Shown here one piece after another: positions 9,089-18,752 of a stretch of DNA of 64,000 nt (position 1 is its first letter; each line of letters starts with the position of its first letter). The notes beneath the pieces were generated by a model. It worked only from the letters and a program-made list of their open reading frames with translations, was not told the DNA's origin and searched no databases. Source of the stretch: Candidatus Cloacimonadota bacterium. Its GTDB lineage: Bacteria > Muiribacteriota > UBA6191. Position numbers and translations under genes: made by a program. The DNA is taken from the NCBI GenBank assembly GCA_002402105.1, contig NVVD01000005.1, positions 121,774 to 185,773 of the forward strand, read 5' to 3'.

Positions 9089-9999
9089 ATATTTGTTGGG
9101 TATCCTAATCTCACTGATACTTTATTTTTTTCTTGTTTCCACAAACTCTCACCACTAATCGGCATAACCATAAAATCCTCAATATGACCAATTGGAGCTC
9201 CCCAAACAGCAGGAATATTCCACTCTTTTACAAACGATTTTACCATAGGGAATATCTCTAAATCACCACAATCTTTTGGACGAGAAACACAATTGGTAAA
9301 TTGTCCAAATACTAAACCCTTTAATTTTTTAAAATTCTTTTGCAAGGATAATTGCGTTAACATTCTATCAATATTATATGTTGGTTCATTTATTTCTTCT
9401 AAAAATAAAACTATACCATCTAAATCTAATTCAAAAGGAGTTCCAATCATAGAGCAAATTACACTTAAGTTACCTCCATATAGCTTTCCTTCAATTAAAT
9501 TCCCACAAATAAACTTTCCTTCAAATGAATCTTCATAGTTAAAATTATCTGAACAAAAAAAAGACTGAAAAGACTTTTCTAAATAAGAACTTTTTTTCCA
9601 TTTATTTGGGTAAGAAAACATTGGACCATGAAAACAAGCTATTTTTGTATTTTTTGACAAATAGTTAATTAAAACTGTTAAGTCTGAAAAACCTGTCAAA
9701 ACTCCCTCTAAATCTTTTGAAAAATGACAGTTTATCAAACTTCTTATCGAACCATATCCACCTCTTGATGCAATTACAAATCGAGGCTTATCAAAACAAT
9801 TTATTAAAGCTTTTTGTCTCAATAAATCGTCACAAGAAAAGCCATCATAGTTTGTTATACTTTCAGGAAATTTTATAAAACTAGGGTTTTGAAGAAAGTC
9901 TAACAAAGCACTTTCTTTAAAGCTTTTATGAAAACTGGCTACCGATAAAACTGCAACATCTTCTATTTTTTTTAATTTTGGATGAAAAACTTTTGTCAT
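9085..9999 (-). CDS. LD-carboxypeptidase (peptidase family S66)
   Basis: S66 peptidases cleave the bond between meso-diaminopimelate and the terminal D-Ala of murein tetrapeptides during peptidoglycan recycling. Visible motifs: VIASRGGYGSIRSL, the nucleophile loop GFSDLTVL (Ser), FHGPMF, GKLYGGNLSVICSMIGTPFE, the catalytic Glu region IVLFLEEINEPTYNIDRML, and the His loop APIGHIEDFMVMPIS. All three triad positions are present. I chose the ATG at 9999 (MTKVFHPKLKKIEDVAVL); the longer open frame begins with TTG and adds seven residues unlike the family start. No export signal is seen, consistent with a cytoplasmic recycling enzyme. It overlaps meaB by four bases, an odd partner. Confidence 0.88.
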   Translation of the reverse strand: MTKVFHPKLKKIEDVAVLSVASFHKSFKESALLDFLQNPSFIKFPESITNYDGFSCDDLLRQKALINCFDKPRFVIASRGGYGSIRSLINCHFSKDLEGVLTGFSDLTVLINYLSKNTKIACFHGPMFSYPNKWKKSSYLEKSFQSFFCSDNFNYEDSFEGKFICGNLIEGKLYGGNLSVICSMIGTPFELDLDGIVLFLEEINEPTYNIDRMLTQLSLQKNFKKLKGLVFGQFTNCVSRPKDCGDLEIFPMVKSFVKEWNIPAVWGAPIGHIEDFMVMPISGESLWKQEKNKVSVRLGYPTNI

Positions 10000-10123
10000 A
10001 TTTTTGTAATTTATACCCAAATATAAATGATTTTACCATTTTGGGTTCATAAATATAATTGGGTCTATATTGGCTTCTTTTTTGCTTGAATAATCACTAA
10101 AGAAGTCAATAAACAGATGTCTA

Positions 10124-10152
10124 TTGGTTTATTTTTTAATCTAACGTATAGT
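10124..10152 (+). promoter_or_regulatory. Candidate sigma-70 promoter for hemE
   Basis: TTGGTT at 10124-10129 and TATAGT at 10147-10152 are separated by 17 bases, and the hemE ATG follows 55 bases later with AAAAGGA as ribosome-binding site. Consensus matching by eye only. Confidence 0.45.
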
Positions 10153-10206
10153 AAAAAAACAAATTTGTACACAAATTAAATAGTTAAAAGCCTAAAAGGA
10201 CAAAAC

Positions 10207-11220
10207 ATGAAAGACAAATTAATTCTACAAACACTAAAGGGAACAAACTCCCGTGTTCCTGTTTGGTTAATGAGACAAGCTGGTAGACACTTACCAGAAT
10301 ATAGAGCATTAAAAGAAGAATATACCTTTTTAGAACTCTGTAAAACCCCCGATGTTGCTGTTGAAGCAAGCCTTCAGCCTCTAAGAAGATATGACATGGA
10401 TGGAGTTATTTGTTTTTCTGATATTTTAGTACCACTAGAAGCTATGGGGATGAAACTAGACTTTAATCCTGGCCCTGTTTTTGAAGACCCAATTAAAACT
10501 ATCGAGCAGTTTAGAGCTTTAAAGCTCCCGCCAATCAAGCAAAATATTCCACATATTTTAGAAACACTCACAAAACTTAAAGGAGAACTAAAAGACACCA
10601 ATAAAACTCTCCTTGGTTTTACTGGCGCACCCTATACTTTGGCCTCATATGCTATTGAAGGGAAAACATCAAAACATTTTGAAGCCATTAAGTCTTGGAG
10701 CTACCGTGCTCCACATGAGTTACTAGAAATTTTAGATGGGCTTGCTGATTTAACTGCTAGATACATTGAAGCACAACATGAAGCAGGTGCTGAACTTGTA
10801 CAAATATTTGATACTTGGGCAGGACAGTTATCTTTAGAGGATTATCGCAGATTTGCTCTACCTGGTACAAAAAAAATTATTGAAAACTCTAGGTCAAAAG
10901 GCATCCCTATTACCCTATATATCAATGGAGGCTATCATCTTTTACCAGCTATGATAGATGCAAAGCCAGACGTAATTTCAGTTGATTGGCGCAGGTCTAT
11001 TACTGATTATCTTGAGCAAATACCAGAAAACATTTGTGTACAAGGTAATTTAGACCCAGCATTTTTATTTGCCACTCCTCAAGAAGTAAAAGTTGCTACT
11101 AAAAAAATACTGGATGCAGCAAAAGGTAGAAAGTTTATATTAAACCTTGGGCATGGTTTATTACCAACAACTCCGATTGACTCTGTAAAAGCTTTTGTTG
11201 ATACAGCACTAGAGTCATAA
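10207..11220 (+). CDS. hemE: Uroporphyrinogen decarboxylase
   Basis: Converts uroporphyrinogen III to coproporphyrinogen III in haem synthesis, a cytoplasmic step. The family signature RVPVWLMRQAGRHLPEYR is complete near the start, followed by the catalytic Asp region CFSDILVPLEAMGM, GFTGAPYTLASYAIEG, VQIFDTWAGQLS, and NLGHGLLPTTP near the end. The 337 residues match the usual length of about 340-355. Start is ATG with AAAAGGA. The gene stands alone: divergent from ldcA, and closed by a strong terminator. Haem demand is high here given the multihaem ActA and SdhC. Confidence 0.97.
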   Translation: MKDKLILQTLKGTNSRVPVWLMRQAGRHLPEYRALKEEYTFLELCKTPDVAVEASLQPLRRYDMDGVICFSDILVPLEAMGMKLDFNPGPVFEDPIKTIEQFRALKLPPIKQNIPHILETLTKLKGELKDTNKTLLGFTGAPYTLASYAIEGKTSKHFEAIKSWSYRAPHELLEILDGLADLTARYIEAQHEAGAELVQIFDTWAGQLSLEDYRRFALPGTKKIIENSRSKGIPITLYINGGYHLLPAMIDAKPDVISVDWRRSITDYLEQIPENICVQGNLDPAFLFATPQEVKVATKKILDAAKGRKFILNLGHGLLPTTPIDSVKAFVDTALES

Positions 11221-11223
11221 ACT

Positions 11224-11265
11224 AAAAAAAGCCCCTCATCAATGATTTGATGAGGGGCTTTTTTT
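11224..11265. terminator. Bidirectional terminator downstream of hemE
   Basis: GCCCCTCATC (11231-11240) and GATGAGGGGC (11249-11258) form a perfect 10-bp stem with an 8-base loop, flanked by an A run and a T run. It touches the stop codon of the convergent gene at 11264 and so can end both transcripts. Confidence 0.92.
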
Positions 11266-14200
11266 ATTGCATTTTAAATAGTTGTAATTTTCTAACTATA
11301 CTAGAATAATTTGGATGATTAGAGGGCATTATCTTTAAAAGATTTTCTAAAGACTCCTTAATACGCTTTATATCACCAATTTCTTGATATGCATTTAATA
11401 ATGTTAAACGTGCTTTAATATTATTAGGATTTTTTAAAATCAATCTTTTCAACTCTTGGATTCCTTGGCCTAAAAAGTTTGCTTTATTTGGTACATCTAA
11501 TTTTAAAGTACCATATTGTACAAAAGCAAAAGCAAGCTGCATATAAGAGTCAATATCATTTTTATTTGATTTTACTGCTTTTTGTAACCTATGAATACGT
11601 AACTGTAAACCTTGGGCTAAAATCTTTTGAGCTTGATTTTTATTTTTTTCAACTTTACTAGCTCTAAAAAAGTAACTTTCTGATTTTTTTCTATATTCAA
11701 CCGATTTTACATGAGCTTTTTTTGCACCATCACCAGTAATTTTAGCTAGCTTTACACTTTCTTGTTGATACAAAATAGCAATTTCTACAATAGTCTGCGG
11801 GTTATTTGGGCTTCTTTTAATAAGCTCTTCAAACATTTTTAGAGCTTTATCATATTTTTTTCTTGCTTTATAAATAACAGCTAAACCTAAATAAGTAGTA
11901 GGTGTTTTACCATCCTTAAGCCGAATAGCTCTCTCAAGCATTGATAAAGCATCTTTATGCTCTCCCCTTAAAGCTTTTAAATAACCTAAGTTACTTAAAG
12001 ACTGAGCATAAATTGGATTTAAATCAATTGCTTTTTGATAATAGTCCTCTGATTTTTTAGCCAATACAGGATTTTTTTGTTGTTGAGACTCTTTATAAAA
12101 ACAAAGAGCAATATTATGAAAGTTTGCAGGGTCTGTAAAATTATGAGTTGCCTCTAAAAACGATGAAACAGCAATCCAATTATTAGTTAATCTTGCTTCT
12201 GATAACTCAATATCTGGGTCTTTAGAGCCCCTATGATAAATCGTATTTTCAGTTAGGTTTCTTTTTATTGTATCAATATTAAAACGATCTATTTCTGATT
12301 TAGGTATTTTTGGATTGTTATTTGAATCCATCATGGCACGACCAAAATCAAACAATAACTCACCAAAAGTAGAGTCATGCTGTAGAGCTTGTTGATACAA
12401 CTCAAAAGCACCTTTCCAATTTTTTCTAGAAAACTCATAAAAAGCTTTTCTCCATAAAATATCTCTAGAGTAAATATCATTTAATCTACCCATGCCCATT
12501 ACAGCAATCATAAATGCTCCAGCCAAAATAAGTGCTTTTGCAGCATTCATATTAACCAAAGAAATTTCATGATTTTTAACATTTACTAAAGCTAAAGCAA
12601 AAGCAATCCAACAATAAAAAGTCACCATCGAATACATTAAATGTAAGTCAAAAGTTACAATACAATGGGTTAAAGTACCAATTGTACCACTCAATAAAGC
12701 CAAAATTGTTAAAGTCTTTAATGGATTTGTTTCATGTTCTTTATAGTAAACCTGCAATAAACCAGCTAAGACTCTTTTAATATAAAAGTGCCAAAAAGCA
12801 AACATCAAAAGTAAACCAAACATACCAATTTCTGACCACCAATGAATATACTCATTATGAGCATAAATTGATTTATTGGTATCCCATAAAAACTTACCAG
12901 AAGCTTCTGTATCTAAAAATAACTGTACCTGATATTTCATATAATGAATACCAAAAGTACCTATACCCTTTCCAAATAACAAAGCAAAAGGACCATCGGT
13001 AATGATTCTAAGAGTTGTTGAATATATCAATGATCTTTGGTGTGCTGAGCCTTTCCAGTCAGTAGTTTGTGTAATACGATAAATTGTTGAACGACTTGAT
13101 TGAACTGTATCTGAACTATTTGGAGCCAAAACTACTTTAGCTGTACCTAAACCAATCACAGCAAATGCTATAATTAAAATAGCAGATGACGCCAGTTGCT
13201 TAAATCTAAATAGTAAGAATAAAAAATAAAATATGCAAAAACCTAGTATACCTTTAAACATAGCAGTTTTAGTTGCGGGGTCTAAACTTAAAGAAAACAT
13301 TGCAACCATTAAAAGTACGACTACAAAAAGGCCCATCATAACAAAAAATACAATTTGCTTTTTATTTGAACGATTTGCTAAAAATAAAGAGCACAATAAA
13401 AAGAAACACAAAGATACGGCACATCCAAGCATTGCACCCCTCGTCTGGGTTAAAAGCACGGCATTTGCCATCAAAACTAAGGTTACTCCATAATACAATG
13501 ACAAAACAATTTCTCGTAAAAAATTTAAGCTGTTTTTAGTAAAGCCTAACCCTAACAATAGCTCCATTTTTCTGACAAACCTAATTAAAACCAAAGGAAT
13601 TAATAAAACTAAATAACCACTAAAGTAGTTTCGATGACCCATAAGAGCATAAATTTTAAAATGTTCTTCTGGTTTTTGTGGTAACAGAAGCTTTTGAAAA
13701 AACCTAGCACAGGAACTTTCTGGAAAAGGCAAAATACGAGAAATTGGTGATTGACCTGGATTTACGGTTATATTACCGATAAATGTACTGACAATCTCGG
13801 TTTTAGATCGAGTTTGGAAGTATTTGTCGTCTAAATCATAATATTGAGCTAAACCATACATGGTAACTAGTGTGCCTGCAATTAAAGTTATAGTAATCAA
13901 ATGTTGGATGCTTTTTTCACTACGAATAGTTGTAAGAGTAATCCAAAACATTAAAAAGCAACCTAATTGAGGAGCTAGCTCACGATATGATAAATCTGCT
14001 GATGTTGACCATAATGTAGAAACAAGCATATACAAAATAACAGCTGCATAAAAATAAAATGCTTTTGTTTTAGGTATTAAAATTTTACTTTTTATGCAAA
14101 TCAAACCAGCCCAAGCAACAAGTGCAAAAAGTAAGAACTTTCCAAATAAAAGCTCTTTTGCCGTATTAAAAACATGTTTTAATTCTATATCAATATGTAA

Positions 14201-14302
14201 GGGCATATTAAACAAAATTAAAGCAATACAAGCCCATATAATTGTCCAAGGGACAGCCATTAACATTTTTTTGTTTTCGTCTTTAACAGTGCTTGTCACC
14301 AT
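11264..14302 (-). CDS. O-antigen ligase/polymerase-family membrane protein with C-terminal TPR region
   Basis: A roughly 1012-residue fusion. About residues 20-600 hold a dozen or more hydrophobic helices with the Wzy/WaaL-family signatures: TQTRGAMLGCAVSL, and KSIYAHNEYIHWWSEIGMFG, whose His loop in the large periplasmic segment is typical. From about 620 to the end are TPR units (for example AFELYQQALQHDSTFGELLF, YYQKAIDLNPIYAQSLSNLG, ALSMLERAIRLKDG, ALKMFEELIKRSPNNPQTIV). The family joins lipid-linked glycans to lipid A core or to proteins; TPR tails occur in a subset. I chose the ATG at 14302 because AAGGGG lies seven bases upstream; a start at 14332 is possible. No glycan biosynthesis genes are adjacent, so the substrate is unknown. 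Confidence 0.82.
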   Translation of the reverse strand: MVTSTVKDENKKMLMAVPWTIIWACIALILFNMPLHIDIELKHVFNTAKELLFGKFLLFALVAWAGLICIKSKILIPKTKAFYFYAAVILYMLVSTLWSTSADLSYRELAPQLGCFLMFWITLTTIRSEKSIQHLITITLIAGTLVTMYGLAQYYDLDDKYFQTRSKTEIVSTFIGNITVNPGQSPISRILPFPESSCARFFQKLLLPQKPEEHFKIYALMGHRNYFSGYLVLLIPLVLIRFVRKMELLLGLGFTKNSLNFLREIVLSLYYGVTLVLMANAVLLTQTRGAMLGCAVSLCFFLLCSLFLANRSNKKQIVFFVMMGLFVVVLLMVAMFSLSLDPATKTAMFKGILGFCIFYFLFLLFRFKQLASSAILIIAFAVIGLGTAKVVLAPNSSDTVQSSRSTIYRITQTTDWKGSAHQRSLIYSTTLRIITDGPFALLFGKGIGTFGIHYMKYQVQLFLDTEASGKFLWDTNKSIYAHNEYIHWWSEIGMFGLLLMFAFWHFYIKRVLAGLLQVYYKEHETNPLKTLTILALLSGTIGTLTHCIVTFDLHLMYSMVTFYCWIAFALALVNVKNHEISLVNMNAAKALILAGAFMIAVMGMGRLNDIYSRDILWRKAFYEFSRKNWKGAFELYQQALQHDSTFGELLFDFGRAMMDSNNNPKIPKSEIDRFNIDTIKRNLTENTIYHRGSKDPDIELSEARLTNNWIAVSSFLEATHNFTDPANFHNIALCFYKESQQQKNPVLAKKSEDYYQKAIDLNPIYAQSLSNLGYLKALRGEHKDALSMLERAIRLKDGKTPTTYLGLAVIYKARKKYDKALKMFEELIKRSPNNPQTIVEIAILYQQESVKLAKITGDGAKKAHVKSVEYRKKSESYFFRASKVEKNKNQAQKILAQGLQLRIHRLQKAVKSNKNDIDSYMQLAFAFVQYGTLKLDVPNKANFLGQGIQELKRLILKNPNNIKARLTLLNAYQEIGDIKRIKESLENLLKIMPSNHPNYSSIVRKLQLFKMQ

Positions 14303-14423
14303 TGAATACCCCTTGTTTTTAGACTGATACATCTAAAACAGTTAAATCTATATTTTATTTTTTTTGTTTGATAATTTAAGTCTGCGAAGTATATCAAAAG
14401 AATTCGTAAAATAAAAACTTCAT

Positions 14424-15044
14424 CTAAGATGTCTTCAAACTTAACTCAGCCTTGCTTGAAATAGAGCTATCCAAATTTTTTAATATTCCATCATTAATAT
14501 CATAAATTAATCCATGAACAGACAAGTTGATCCCTTGGTTCCAAGCATCTTGTACAATAGTTGTTTTGCAAACATTTATTACTTGTTCTTGGACATTTAA
14601 TTCACATAATAAGTTAATTTTATCTTCATCGTTTAAATTATTTAAACTTTCTTTATGTAACCTTCGTACATCATCTATATTTTGAAGCCAGTTACCAATA
14701 AAACCATTGTCATCTGAACCCAAACAAGCTTTTACTCCACCACAACCATAATGCCCGCATACAATAATATTTTCTATATTAAGAGCTTCAATTGCATATT
14801 GAATAACAGATAAACAATTTAAATCTGAATGAGCTACAACATTTGCAATATTACGGTGTACAAATATATCTCCTGGCACTAAACCCATTATCTGATTTTC
14901 AGGAACACGACTATCCGAGCAACCTATCCATAAATATTTGGGAGTCTGTTGCTTAGATAATTCTGAAAAAAAATCTGGATTTTTTTTAGTTACTGAGTTT
15001 GCCCACTCTTTATTTCTAATAAAAAGATTTTCTAATTGTTTCAT
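14424..15044 (-). CDS. can: Beta-class carbonic anhydrase
   Basis: Interconverts CO2 and bicarbonate with a zinc ion. The zinc ligands and dyad are present: WIGCSDSRVPENQ (Cys42, Asp44, Arg46 counting from the chosen start) and IIVCGHYGCGGV (His98, Cys101). GDIFVHRNIANVV and LNCLSVIQYAIEALNIENI also match the family. The ATG at 15044 gives MKQLENLFIRNKEWANS, which fits the E. coli Can start, with GGTAGGA seven bases upstream. The longer frame from 15068 would begin inside the clpX terminator hairpin, so I reject it. It lies downstream of clpX in the same direction but behind that terminator. Confidence 0.95.
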   Translation of the reverse strand: MKQLENLFIRNKEWANSVTKKNPDFFSELSKQQTPKYLWIGCSDSRVPENQIMGLVPGDIFVHRNIANVVAHSDLNCLSVIQYAIEALNIENIIVCGHYGCGGVKACLGSDDNGFIGNWLQNIDDVRRLHKESLNNLNDEDKINLLCELNVQEQVINVCKTTIVQDAWNQGINLSVHGLIYDINDGILKNLDSSISSKAELSLKTS

Positions 15045-15057
15045 TTTCATTCCTACC

Positions 15058-15091
15058 AAAAAAGCCATTGTTATTTTAACAATGGCCTTTT
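15058..15091 (-). terminator. clpX terminator
   Basis: GCCATTGTTA (15064-15073) and TAACAATGGC (15077-15086) form a perfect 10-bp stem with a three-base loop, followed on the minus strand by a T run. It sits between the clpX stop and the carbonic anhydrase start. Confidence 0.9.
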
Positions 15092-15112
15092 CTAAAAATA
15101 TTACGTACTAAT

Positions 15113-16363
15113 TTAAGCTATTTTTTTAAATAAAATCGCATCTACTAAAGACGCATTAGAACGTACCATATCCTCAGTAATAGTAAACTCTTTTTGAGTT
15201 TTTATCAATTGTGGTAACTCATACATCAAGTCAAGCATTAAACTTTCCATGATAGACCTTAAAGCTCTTGCACCTGTTTTTTCTTCCCAAGCTTTTTCGG
15301 CAATTGCTTGTAAGGCTCCACCTGTAAAATTAAGTTGAGCATCTTCCATTTCAAACAAAGTCTGATACTGCTTTACTAAAGCATTTTTTGGCTCGGTCAA
15401 AATAGAAACTAAAGTATCTATTTTTAATGGCTCTAAAACACAAGTTATTGGCAATCTACCTAAAAATTCAGGTATTACCCCAAACTTAACTAAATCTTGT
15501 GTTTTTACCTCAGATAAAACATTTTTTTGTTCAAAAGATTGCTTACTAAGAATCTTTGCTCCAAAACCTAAACTAGAAGAGTTAACTCTCTCGTCTACTA
15601 TTTTTTCTAAACCATCAAAAGCACCACCACAAATAAACAAAATATTAGATGTATCTATTTGAATTAACTCTTGATTAGGATGCTTTCTACCGCCCTTAGG
15701 AGGAATATTTGCAACAGTACCTTCAATTAACTTCAATAGTGATTGCTGAACTCCTTCACCTGAAACATCTCTAGTAATCGAGGTGTTTTCACCTTTTCTT
15801 GAAATTTTATCAATCTCATCAATGTAAACAATACCTTTTTCTGCTTTTTGAATGTTAAAGTCTGCATCATGAATTAGCTTTAATAAAATCGACTCAACAT
15901 CTTCTCCAACATATCCTGCTTCTGTTAAAGAAGTAGCATCAGCAATACTAAAGGGTACATTTAATATTCTAGCCAATGTTTTAGCCATGAGAGTTTTACC
16001 AGAACCTGTTGGTCCAAGCAACAAAATGTTTGACTTCTCTATTTCAACTTCTTCTTTTCCTGTACGATGGATTCTTTTGTAATGGTTATATACAGCAACT
16101 GCCATAGTTTTCTTTACACGATCTTGCCCAACAAGGTATTTATCTAATTCAGCATGAATTTCAGTGGGTATTTTTAAAGACTCACCTTTAACACCACTTT
16201 TTTCACCTTCAAACTCTTCAACTATAATTTCGTTGCAAAGTTCAATACAGGCATCACAAATATAAACATCTGGCCCTGCTATTAGTTTTTTTACTTGCTC
16301 TTGAGTTTTACCACAAAAAGAACATCTATAGTTCTCATTGTTTTTTGAAGTAAACATACTCAT
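15113..16363 (-). CDS. clpX: ClpX, ATPase subunit of the ClpXP protease
   Basis: Hexameric AAA+ unfoldase that feeds substrates to ClpP. The N-terminal zinc-binding domain has [11 protein letters not shown] ... [10 protein letters not shown] (Cys14, Cys17, Cys36, Cys39). Then follow Walker [11 protein letters not shown], the pore loop region [16 protein letters not shown], Walker [13 protein letters not shown], sensor [17 protein letters not shown], and the ClpP-docking neighbourhood FGFGAK-like GSLGFGAKI region written here as [11 protein letters not shown]. The C-terminal [23 protein letters not shown] is typical. It follows clpP by 15 bases with AAGGGA before the ATG, in the common tig-clpP-clpX order. 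Complete and unremarkable. Confidence 0.97.
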   Translation of the reverse strand: MSMFTSKNNENYRCSFCGKTQEQVKKLIAGPDVYICDACIELCNEIIVEEFEGEKSGVKGESLKIPTEIHAELDKYLVGQDRVKKTMAVAVYNHYKRIHRTGKEEVEIEKSNILLLGPTGSGKTLMAKTLARILNVPFSIADATSLTEAGYVGEDVESILLKLIHDADFNIQKAEKGIVYIDEIDKISRKGENTSITRDVSGEGVQQSLLKLIEGTVANIPPKGGRKHPNQELIQIDTSNILFICGGAFDGLEKIVDERVNSSSLGFGAKILSKQSFEQKNVLSEVKTQDLVKFGVIPEFLGRLPITCVLEPLKIDTLVSILTEPKNALVKQYQTLFEMEDAQLNFTGGALQAIAEKAWEEKTGARALRSIMESLMLDLMYELPQLIKTQKEFTITEDMVRSNASLVDAILFKKIA

Positions 16364-16378
16364 AAAATTCCCTTAATA

Positions 16379-16969
16379 TTATTCTGACGGATTTCGATTC
16401 ATAATTCGATCGATAATTCCGTAATCCAATGCTTCTTTTGCTGTCATATAATAATCTCTATCTGTATCTGTAGCAACTTCTTTTACTGATCTATTTGTAA
16501 AGTTTGCCATCATTTCATTCAATAGATCTTTTTTTCTTAGAATTTCTGTTGCTCTAATTTCAATGTCACTAGCTTGACCACCAGCTCCACCCATTGGCTG
16601 GTGAACCATAATAGTTGAATTTGGTAAAGCATAACGCTTACCTTTTTCACCTGCCGCTAAAATAACAGCCCCCATACTAGCAGCTTGACCTAAACAAATT
16701 GTTGTTATTTTTGGCTTGACATACTTCATTGTATCTACAATAGCTAAACCAGCAGATACTGAACCGCCTGGTGAATTAATATAAAATTGAATATCCTTAT
16801 CACAATCTTCAGCCTCTAAAAATAAAAGCTGAGCAATAATTACATTTGCAACTTCATCAACAACTTGACTACCTAAAAATATAATTCTATCTTTTAATAA
16901 TCTTGAATAAAGATCATAAGATCTTTCTCCACGACTTGTAGATTCAACTACCATCGGTATTAACGGCAT
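16379..16969 (-). CDS. clpP: ClpP protease subunit
   Basis: Serine protease core of ClpXP. The catalytic Ser98 is in [16 protein letters not shown] and His123 in [13 protein letters not shown], with a conserved Asp in [17 protein letters not shown]. The N-terminal axial-loop segment [20 protein letters not shown] and the handle region are intact. The 196-residue length is standard. A clear TAGGAG precedes the ATG. It is 15 bases upstream of clpX and downstream of tig, but a hairpin with T run after tig suggests partly independent transcription. Confidence 0.97.
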   Translation of the reverse strand: MPLIPMVVESTSRGERSYDLYSRLLKDRIIFLGSQVVDEVANVIIAQLLFLEAEDCDKDIQFYINSPGGSVSAGLAIVDTMKYVKPKITTICLGQAASMGAVILAAGEKGKRYALPNSTIMVHQPMGGAGGQASDIEIRATEILRKKDLLNEMMANFTNRSVKEVATDTDRDYYMTAKEALDYGIIDRIMNRNPSE

Positions 16970-17111
16970 AAGAGACTCCTATTCATGTGGCTACCTTTAG
17001 TAATAAGTTAGGTTTTGCCCTTTAATATGTTTTTGTAACCCTTTATCTATCGTTGAGGCATCTAAATTTATTAATAAAAGCCTACAATAAAACAAGGTAA
17101 TTTCTATAAAT

Positions 17112-17150
17112 CAAAAAAAAAGACCTGTAAAATTTTACAAGCCTTTTGTT
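17112..17150 (-). terminator. tig terminator
   Basis: On the minus strand GGCTTGTAAAA pairs with TTTTACAGGTC (two G-U pairs) and is followed by a run of nine T. It lies just after the tig stop at 17161. Confidence 0.75.
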
Positions 17151-17160
17151 TCTGAATTAA

Positions 17161-18543
17161 TTATTCAGCTTCGTGTGCATGCTCGTGACCATGATTACAA
17201 TGCTCATCATGTACGTGCTCAGGTGCGTTTGTATCTTCACCTTTGGCTTCAGCTTCTAAAAAATGAAGCGCCTTTTCTTGCATGATTTCTGCTTTAATTA
17301 AAACTCTTCTACCTAGAGACTCTACATACTCTAAAACTTCGTCAAAGTTTTTCTTTAGAACTCTTGATGTATAGTCGATTCTGTAGGCAATTTCTTGATC
17401 ATGAACTTCAAAATTTTCTTGTCTTGCTATTTCAGTCAAAGCAAAACTTAACTTTAACTCTTTTGTAGAGTCTTCATTCATTTCTACTCGTAACTCATCT
17501 TCTGATTTACCTTGAGCACTTAAATAGCTTTCAAAGCTTTCACCTTTTTGAGTTACTTCATGCTTTAGATCATCAAGTTTTGCTTGAGTTAACTCGTTCA
17601 TTAATCTTTCTGGAAGATCACAGTCTATTTTCTTTAAAAGTGCTTCTTGGATTGATTTTCTTAACTCACCTGAAACTTCTTGCTCTTTTCTACCAAGCAA
17701 CTCAGTTGTAATTGTCTCTTTTAACTTATCTAAAGTCTCAAAAGCACCCGTTTTTTTTGCTAAATCATCATCAATGGCTGGAATTGTTTGAACCTTATGA
17801 CCTAAAATCTTTACTTCAAATTCAGCTGTTTTTGCTGCCAAAGCTTTATTTTCAAAGTCTTCTGCAAAAGTATATTCAAAGTTTACTCGGTCTAACTTTA
17901 CACTACCAAGTAGATTTTTATCAAAATCTGGATATAAAGTATTTTCACCAAGAGTTACAGCAACATTATAATGTCTAAGAGCTTTACTGTCTTCTCCATC
18001 AATCTTACCTTTAATTAATAAAGATACCCAATGTCCATCTTCTGTTTTTGTGCCTTCTTCAACATCTACTGACTCTGCCATTTTTTTTGCAAAGTCTTCT
18101 AAAAATTCGCTTAAATCCGAATCAGTGACTTCGGCTTTTTTTACTTCTCCAATTTCTAAGTCTTTATATGAAGATAATTTGAAATCAGGAGCAACAGAAA
18201 AGCTTGCATTGAAATTTAGTTGGTCGCTTTTCAAGTTAATATCTTCGTATTCTACTTCAGAAATTGGAGAGATATTTTCTTGCTCTAATGCCTCATAATA
18301 TACTTGAGGTAATAGTTCTCTTTGAACCATTTGATTAAATCGATCGGCTCCGACAGTTCTTTTTACTAAAGGAAGTGGAGTTTTATCTCTACGAAAGCCA
18401 GGAACTTTAATATGCTTTAAAACTTGTTTTTGAACTGCTTTATTTGCTGCTTGTACTCTTATTTTTGAGATTTCAACAGACAATTTTATCTTGGAATCTC
18501 CAAGATCTTCACGAGTTACAGAGTGATTGTTTTCGCTTGACAT
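17161..18543 (-). CDS. tig: Trigger factor with a histidine-rich C-terminal tail
   Basis: Ribosome-bound chaperone and peptidyl-prolyl isomerase. The N-terminal ribosome-binding domain contains the signature loop as VPGFRRDKTPLPLVKR (residues near 50-65), followed by the FKBP-type PPIase domain at about 150-240 and a long helical C-terminal arm domain. The last 25 residues hold many histidines (for example HVHDEHCNHGHEHAHEAE), which E. coli Tig lacks; it resembles the metal-binding tail of SlyD, another FKBP chaperone. Length 460 is slightly above the family norm because of this tail. It heads the tig-clpP-clpX cluster. Start ATG with AAGGA upstream. Confidence 0.93.
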   Translation of the reverse strand: MSSENNHSVTREDLGDSKIKLSVEISKIRVQAANKAVQKQVLKHIKVPGFRRDKTPLPLVKRTVGADRFNQMVQRELLPQVYYEALEQENISPISEVEYEDINLKSDQLNFNASFSVAPDFKLSSYKDLEIGEVKKAEVTDSDLSEFLEDFAKKMAESVDVEEGTKTEDGHWVSLLIKGKIDGEDSKALRHYNVAVTLGENTLYPDFDKNLLGSVKLDRVNFEYTFAEDFENKALAAKTAEFEVKILGHKVQTIPAIDDDLAKKTGAFETLDKLKETITTELLGRKEQEVSGELRKSIQEALLKKIDCDLPERLMNELTQAKLDDLKHEVTQKGESFESYLSAQGKSEDELRVEMNEDSTKELKLSFALTEIARQENFEVHDQEIAYRIDYTSRVLKKNFDEVLEYVESLGRRVLIKAEIMQEKALHFLEAEAKGEDTNAPEHVHDEHCNHGHEHAHEAE

Positions 18544-18580
18544 GAATTTATCCTTGGAATATTAAATGATTTTAAAACAA

Positions 18581-18662
18581 TACGAAAGAAGAGACTTGAA
18601 CTCTCACGCCCGAAGGCACTAGATCCTAAATCTAGCGTGTCTACCAATTCCACCACTTTCGC
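18581..18662 (-). tRNA. tRNA-Leu (anticodon UAG)
   Basis: The minus strand folds as a class II tRNA of 82 nt: acceptor GCGAAAG with CTTTCGT (a G-U pair at 1-72), anticodon loop TTTAGGA giving UAG for CUA codons, a long variable arm (TGCCTTCGGGCGT), a T-loop TTCAAGT and discriminator A. CCA is not encoded. It lies just upstream of tig on the same strand. Confidence 0.93.
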
Positions 18663-18752
18663 ATGTGTCTTCTTTGAAGGAATAAAGATATACCTTTTTT
18701 TTAATCCGAATGCAAGTTTTATCTCAAAAAAATACTTTTCATTCAAAATATC